6,913 bases of DNA from Alphaproteobacteria bacterium (GTDB taxonomy: Bacteria; Pseudomonadota; Alphaproteobacteria; BNTO01). The stretch is from positions 1-6,913 of the forward strand of contig BNTO01000045.1 in NCBI GenBank assembly GCA_025996655.1, given 5' to 3'. The first letter of the stretch is position 1, and every line of letters begins with the position of its first letter. A model generated the notes under the pieces. The model was given only the letters and a program-made list of their open reading frames with translations. It made no database searches and was not told the origin of the DNA. The position numbers and the translations under genes were made by a program. Below are positions 5,201 through 6,913 of the stretch, piece after piece.

Positions 5201-6913
5201 CGATGCTCAAAAAACATTCTTGGCGGCCCTAGAGCAAACAGAAGATCTCCTAAAAAATTCTCTTTCTCCTTCTTTTTTCGATGAAGGACAATTTCAAAGA
5301 ATGATGACGGCTCTTGAAACCTTCTCCCCCGACCTTCCTTCAGCGTGGGGCCCTTACACAAACGCTTTCTTAGCCCTCAATACGGCTCTTGGCGCGACCG
5401 CGCCCCCAAGCGAGCCCACATTGCCCCCCGAAATTTCTTTGTGCGCGCAGCGCGATCTTCTCGAACACCGCATGCGACAAGGCCTTTTGTACGTGGCATC
5501 TTTTGCCGAACACTTTTTTTATAACGCGCAGGCCCCACCGTCGCCTTGGTTTTCTCTTGACAATTTTCAAAACACCATGGATACGGCCCTTAGCGTCCTG
5601 CCCTCTTTCTTCGCGGTCCCTCTGAAGCCTTGTTCCGTCTGCCTTTTTTTCTCTCTTGAGCAAAATCGCCACGCGCTTTTAAAGGCTTTCCAAGCCGTAC
5701 CCGCGTTCATCCATGAAGGAATTAATTTTTGGAACAGGCACAAAAACGCCGCTCAAAACCGTAGCCTTATCCTTCAAATCCGCCCCTTTCAAAAATCTCT
5801 TCAGAATTTTATGGCTGCCTCCCAAGGGGGGGGATCTTGGCTCGACACGCTCCAAAGTTTGACGGAAACGCTAACCTCTTTTGAACCTTTTGATGCCACC
5901 CAAACAGATCTTCCTGAAGATCCTCCCGTCACAGACGTTTCAGATGCCGCGCTTGACGAAGCTCTTCACGCCCTCCAAGAAACGGGCGATCTTTTCGTTG
6001 CGTCTCTTGTCAAGGAATGCGCAGCCTCTGAGGCGGCCTCCGGATCTCTTACAGAAAAGACGGCACCCTTCCTTAGGACGTTGCAAAATATTTTTTCTGT
6101 TTGGGAAACTTTCCCTCAAAAGTTTCCTTCTTTCGCGCGAAGGAAGACCGCCCTTCCCTTCCCTCTTGCATCGACCTTTTCCGCCGTGTTGGATTTCCTT
6201 CAAGGCACGCTTCAAGATACGCTTCAGAGCCTTGAAAAACTGCCCTCCTGTTGCCAAAGTCTAGCGGAAACGCTATTGAAAATAGCGGCTTATGGGGAGG
6301 AAACTGCAAAAAAGTTTCCTCAAAGTTTTGAAGAATTGTCAGAAGATTCTTCTTTTTCCGCAGCACTCTCCCCCCTTTTATACGCGCTTTCTTTACCGAG
6401 GTCGCCTTGCACCGAGCCGCCGGCCCACCTGCTTTCTGCTTTTAAAGCGCTCTACCAAACATTAGGAGGCACACATCCCCCAGACGCCCCAACCCTTCCT
6501 TACGATTGCGATCATTTGCCCCTTGTTTGGACACGTTTGCTTCCCCTCCTTACAAATTGGGAAAGGAATCTCAGCCAAAGTCCTTTTAAGGAGCTGGATT
6601 TCGTTAAAAAAGGCGCGGCCCCTGAACAATCCTTCGCCGCATTAAGGGATCTTTTTGACGCTTTGGCCGAAACGATAAAAACGACGACTCCCCTGTCCTG
6701 CACATCGTGTTCGCAATTTACGGAAAGACAACACCGCAAAGATTTCAGCAAAGTCCTTAAAAATCTCGCTAATCTTTTTAGGGCAAAGCTCAACGAGCTT
6801 CGGGCCGCGCAAACCCGCCGCACGCCGCCGGATAATCTTTTGGCGCTGTGGGGCGTGGTGCAGCGTTTGCCGGCGCTTTTCCGCGACGGCACGGACGCAG
6901 AGATTTTGGAGGA
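2130..6913 (+). CDS. Giant uncharacterised, probably exported, helix-rich repeat protein (3' end outside the window)
   Basis: The frame opens after a TAA at 2103-2105 and has no stop to the right edge: 1594 complete codons plus two bases, roughly 175 kDa so far. ATG 2130 is the only plausible start, since upstream codons in frame include no ATG, GTG or TTG. No Shine-Dalgarno sequence is visible. The N-terminus is basic (MFYGRFLKKDGRRRTTK) and followed by a hydrophobic stretch, residues 18-32, with Cys19, Cys25 and Cys30. This looks like a Sec signal or anchor, but no canonical lipobox is present. No other membrane segment is evident. The rest is predominantly amphipathic helix (Leu/Phe/Ala heptad-like runs) broken by Pro/Thr/Ser linkers, with cysteines at 192, 294, 377, 383, 403, 413-414, 483, 538, 594, 606, 654, 904, 1018, 1105, 1168, 1171, 1297, 1374-1375, 1427, 1460, 1524 and 1527. 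Paired cysteines plus an export signal suggest disulfides outside the cytoplasm. Internal repeats with a period near 357 residues are listed separately. I recognise no enzymatic domain; a surface, secreted or structural role is inference only. Confidence 0.85.
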   Translation, partial: MFYGRFLKKDGRRRTTKLCSSLSLCLLIICSAGRGSTLSDISNNYIGNEWNLGKQLNKYATSLNNNFTKTISENFFWYLHISAINNNTLRETLAKEAGTSTTVITDSFLQNNSERTGSVLGKLIKSKALLDKISGASSLFQFDSSKFDALLKRSQADGSLFSFNNKLNTTAGINSFLGTLDSEGDAAKNLYCNRVNTLLQTIQGTPIKTGINSTTYLSSFYKDNPPGDLDKIANVLYAVTQQGSYVWNSAILTPISTLSAKTEDAIKSILTRGSFVNALLGQPSDTSSAAGTLCAQIAAAGVGAHKNSGENQPSLSDLVTKILASVDKFSNLTTEDLVSVYKKLIPTDSNTLKNLDLLTSLSFVPTSSPAQYSIQECLHYLLCGFSMTDSQKTTLQDTLLIRCQEILDLLSACCHAPAQHLDNIYQNIQAMTSLFEELKTATFSFPTTNPFSALYDGTESGNSNKIRSVIEALSAASPAEDSCLLDRTLSAPLKELNDALTEANTQLKTTFSSSLGNGMTPTLTSLFPTPPPQDEDYCKTVYQIVKALPAQLSALQEVLSRLYEQAEGKENLDTFFGYLEAVIPSNPFSFKGLCPTTYEPDSTEICKNLEEEDILDLNAALEKIKNTSNDIKEKNAIKALQEKLPNTLTVAEVCNIFSAKEKLIDSPYYTETLEGQINASVLPVYNDLSLWEQIFTSLGGSLGTALQNSETRQAAQNSLSSSNSVLENMKNLAESLSGTALAESADPPPPTLEDFQEKLETIAKKMEIITDVLAGLIPLDNPLLDAEFSSFLEAFKENFSQTEEYFRGVERSDNFAQDSFPSLWQTFRRVVSDLQREIQFSALLPPLSPIFETLSRVKTALDGAEPDVKKALNATPTAESLLPPHNFLDALRFLADSFEAMILCPNAATATATAPYLETKVSTWHAQMRAIEELLVTISQRLGAAFSAPESVTLAQYNALAPPLVFLLENLEHFPPFSTFLPEFNETYALEISAHPFDDVLHLLQDAAHTGLATEIICENASERDAQKTFLAALEQTEDLLKNSLSPSFFDEGQFQRMMTALETFSPDLPSAWGPYTNAFLALNTALGATAPPSEPTLPPEISLCAQRDLLEHRMRQGLLYVASFAEHFFYNAQAPPSPWFSLDNFQNTMDTALSVLPSFFAVPLKPCSVCLFFSLEQNRHALLKAFQAVPAFIHEGINFWNRHKNAAQNRSLILQIRPFQKSLQNFMAASQGGGSWLDTLQSLTETLTSFEPFDATQTDLPEDPPVTDVSDAALDEALHALQETGDLFVASLVKECAASEAASGSLTEKTAPFLRTLQNIFSVWETFPQKFPSFARRKTALPFPLASTFSAVLDFLQGTLQDTLQSLEKLPSCCQSLAETLLKIAAYGEETAKKFPQSFEELSEDSSFSAALSPLLYALSLPRSPCTEPPAHLLSAFKALYQTLGGTHPPDAPTLPYDCDHLPLVWTRLLPLLTNWERNLSQSPFKELDFVKKGAAPEQSFAALRDLFDALAETIKTTTPLSCTSCSQFTERQHRKDFSKVLKNLANLFRAKLNELRAAQTRRTPPDNLLALWGVVQRLPALFRDGTDAEILE
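3687..4004 (+). repeat. Weak early copy of the Cys/Pro module (about residues 520-625)
   Basis: A Pro-rich linker (PTPPPQDEDYC) ends at Cys538 and is followed by a long helix (from KTVYQIVKALPAQL). Next come a Phe-rich segment (LDTFFGYLEAVIPSNPFSF), Cys594, Cys606 and another helix. The order linker-Cys-helix-Phe segment-Cys pair-helix is the same as in the copies at 5373-5714 and 6447-6782, although residue identity is low. Confidence 0.35.
5373..5714 (+). repeat. Internal protein repeat, copy A (residues 1082-1195)
   Basis: The copy begins with ALNTALGATAPPSEPTLP (1082-1099), then Cys1105 and a helix. A Phe/Leu segment (WFSLDNFQNTMDTALSVLPSF) leads to PCSVC (1167-1171) and a further helix with a Q-x-R pattern. 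The first 18 residues match copy B at 11 positions, and the CxxC lies at the corresponding place. Nucleotide identity is low, so this is an old, diverged protein-level repeat. Confidence 0.58.
6262..6288 (+). other. Two overlapping alternative hairpins inside the giant ORF
   Basis: TAGCG (6262-6266), a GAAA loop and CGCTA (6271-6275) form a five-pair GNRA-type hairpin. CGCTATT (6271-6277) can instead pair with AATAGCG (6281-6287) across a GAA loop in a seven-pair stem. The two structures share the middle arm and exclude each other. Coding constraint gives a simple alternative explanation, because this stretch encodes an ordinary helix (LAETLLKIAA). Confidence 0.3.
6447..6782 (+). repeat. Internal protein repeat, copy B (residues 1440-1551)
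   Basis: ALYQTLGGTHPPDAPTLP (1440-1457) corresponds to the start of copy A, followed by Cys1460 and a Trp/Leu-rich helix. A Phe/Leu segment (SFAALRDLFDALAETI) then leads to SCTSC (1523-1527) and a helix with the same Q-x-R spacing after CxxC. The offsets to copy A are 358 residues at the Pro linker and 356 at CxxC, so the order and spacing are kept over at least 90 residues. Confidence 0.58.

Noticed and set aside
5881..6264. 127-codon + strand frame starting at 5881
   Set aside because: It is out of frame with the giant ORF and fully inside it. The Pro/Lys/Arg-rich low-complexity translation is typical of a shadow frame.
6512..6892. 126-codon frame on the minus strand
   Set aside because: It lies wholly antisense to the continuous giant ORF in its GC-rich part, where stop codons are rare in all frames. 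The Arg/Ser/Lys-rich product shows no family features and there is no ribosome binding site.
1..6913. tRNA, rRNA, CRISPR array or riboswitch
   Set aside because: I saw no cloverleaf with a GTTCGA-type arm, no rRNA signature, no regularly spaced short direct repeats and no known aptamer motif on either strand.

Overview
The window looks like part of an alphaproteobacterial chromosome. A multi-pass membrane protein of the Bax inhibitor-1 (YccA/YbhL-like) family and an uracil-DNA glycosylase of the alphaproteobacterial family-4 type both carry the sequence signatures I associate with that class. The genus cannot be fixed from the sequence. The transposon remnant and a giant lineage-type ORF would suit a host-associated lineage, but this is inference.

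Layout, all on the + strand: (1) bases 1-161 hold the 3' tail of an IS481-like transposase and a probable IS right end. (2) 162-303 is a short regulatory gap with extended -10 promoter candidates and a small palindrome. (3) 304-1017 is the Bax inhibitor-1 family gene. (4) 1018-1118 carries a very good extended -10 promoter. (5) 1119-1952 is the uracil-DNA glycosylase gene. (6) 1953-2129 holds an imperfect inverted repeat followed by an AT-rich leader with a TATAAT box. (7) From 2130 to the right edge a single reading frame stays open without a stop codon for 1594 complete codons and runs out of the window.

This giant open-ended ORF fills about 70% of the window and is the main discovery candidate. 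It starts with a basic N-terminus and one hydrophobic segment resembling an export signal. After that the product is soluble-looking, helix-rich and rich in Leu, Ala, Ser, Thr, Phe and Pro. It has no domain I recognise. Within it I can see long-range internal repetition: a Pro-rich linker, a Cys, a helix and a CxxC segment recur about 356-358 residues apart, and weaker versions occur earlier. GC content of the gene is very uneven, from about 28% near the 5' end to 65-72% at the right edge.

The genes do not form an obvious pathway. Each of the three complete starts has its own candidate promoter or leader, so they look like neighbouring but separately transcribed units beside an old insertion-sequence scar. 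No tRNA, rRNA, CRISPR array or convincing intrinsic terminator was seen.
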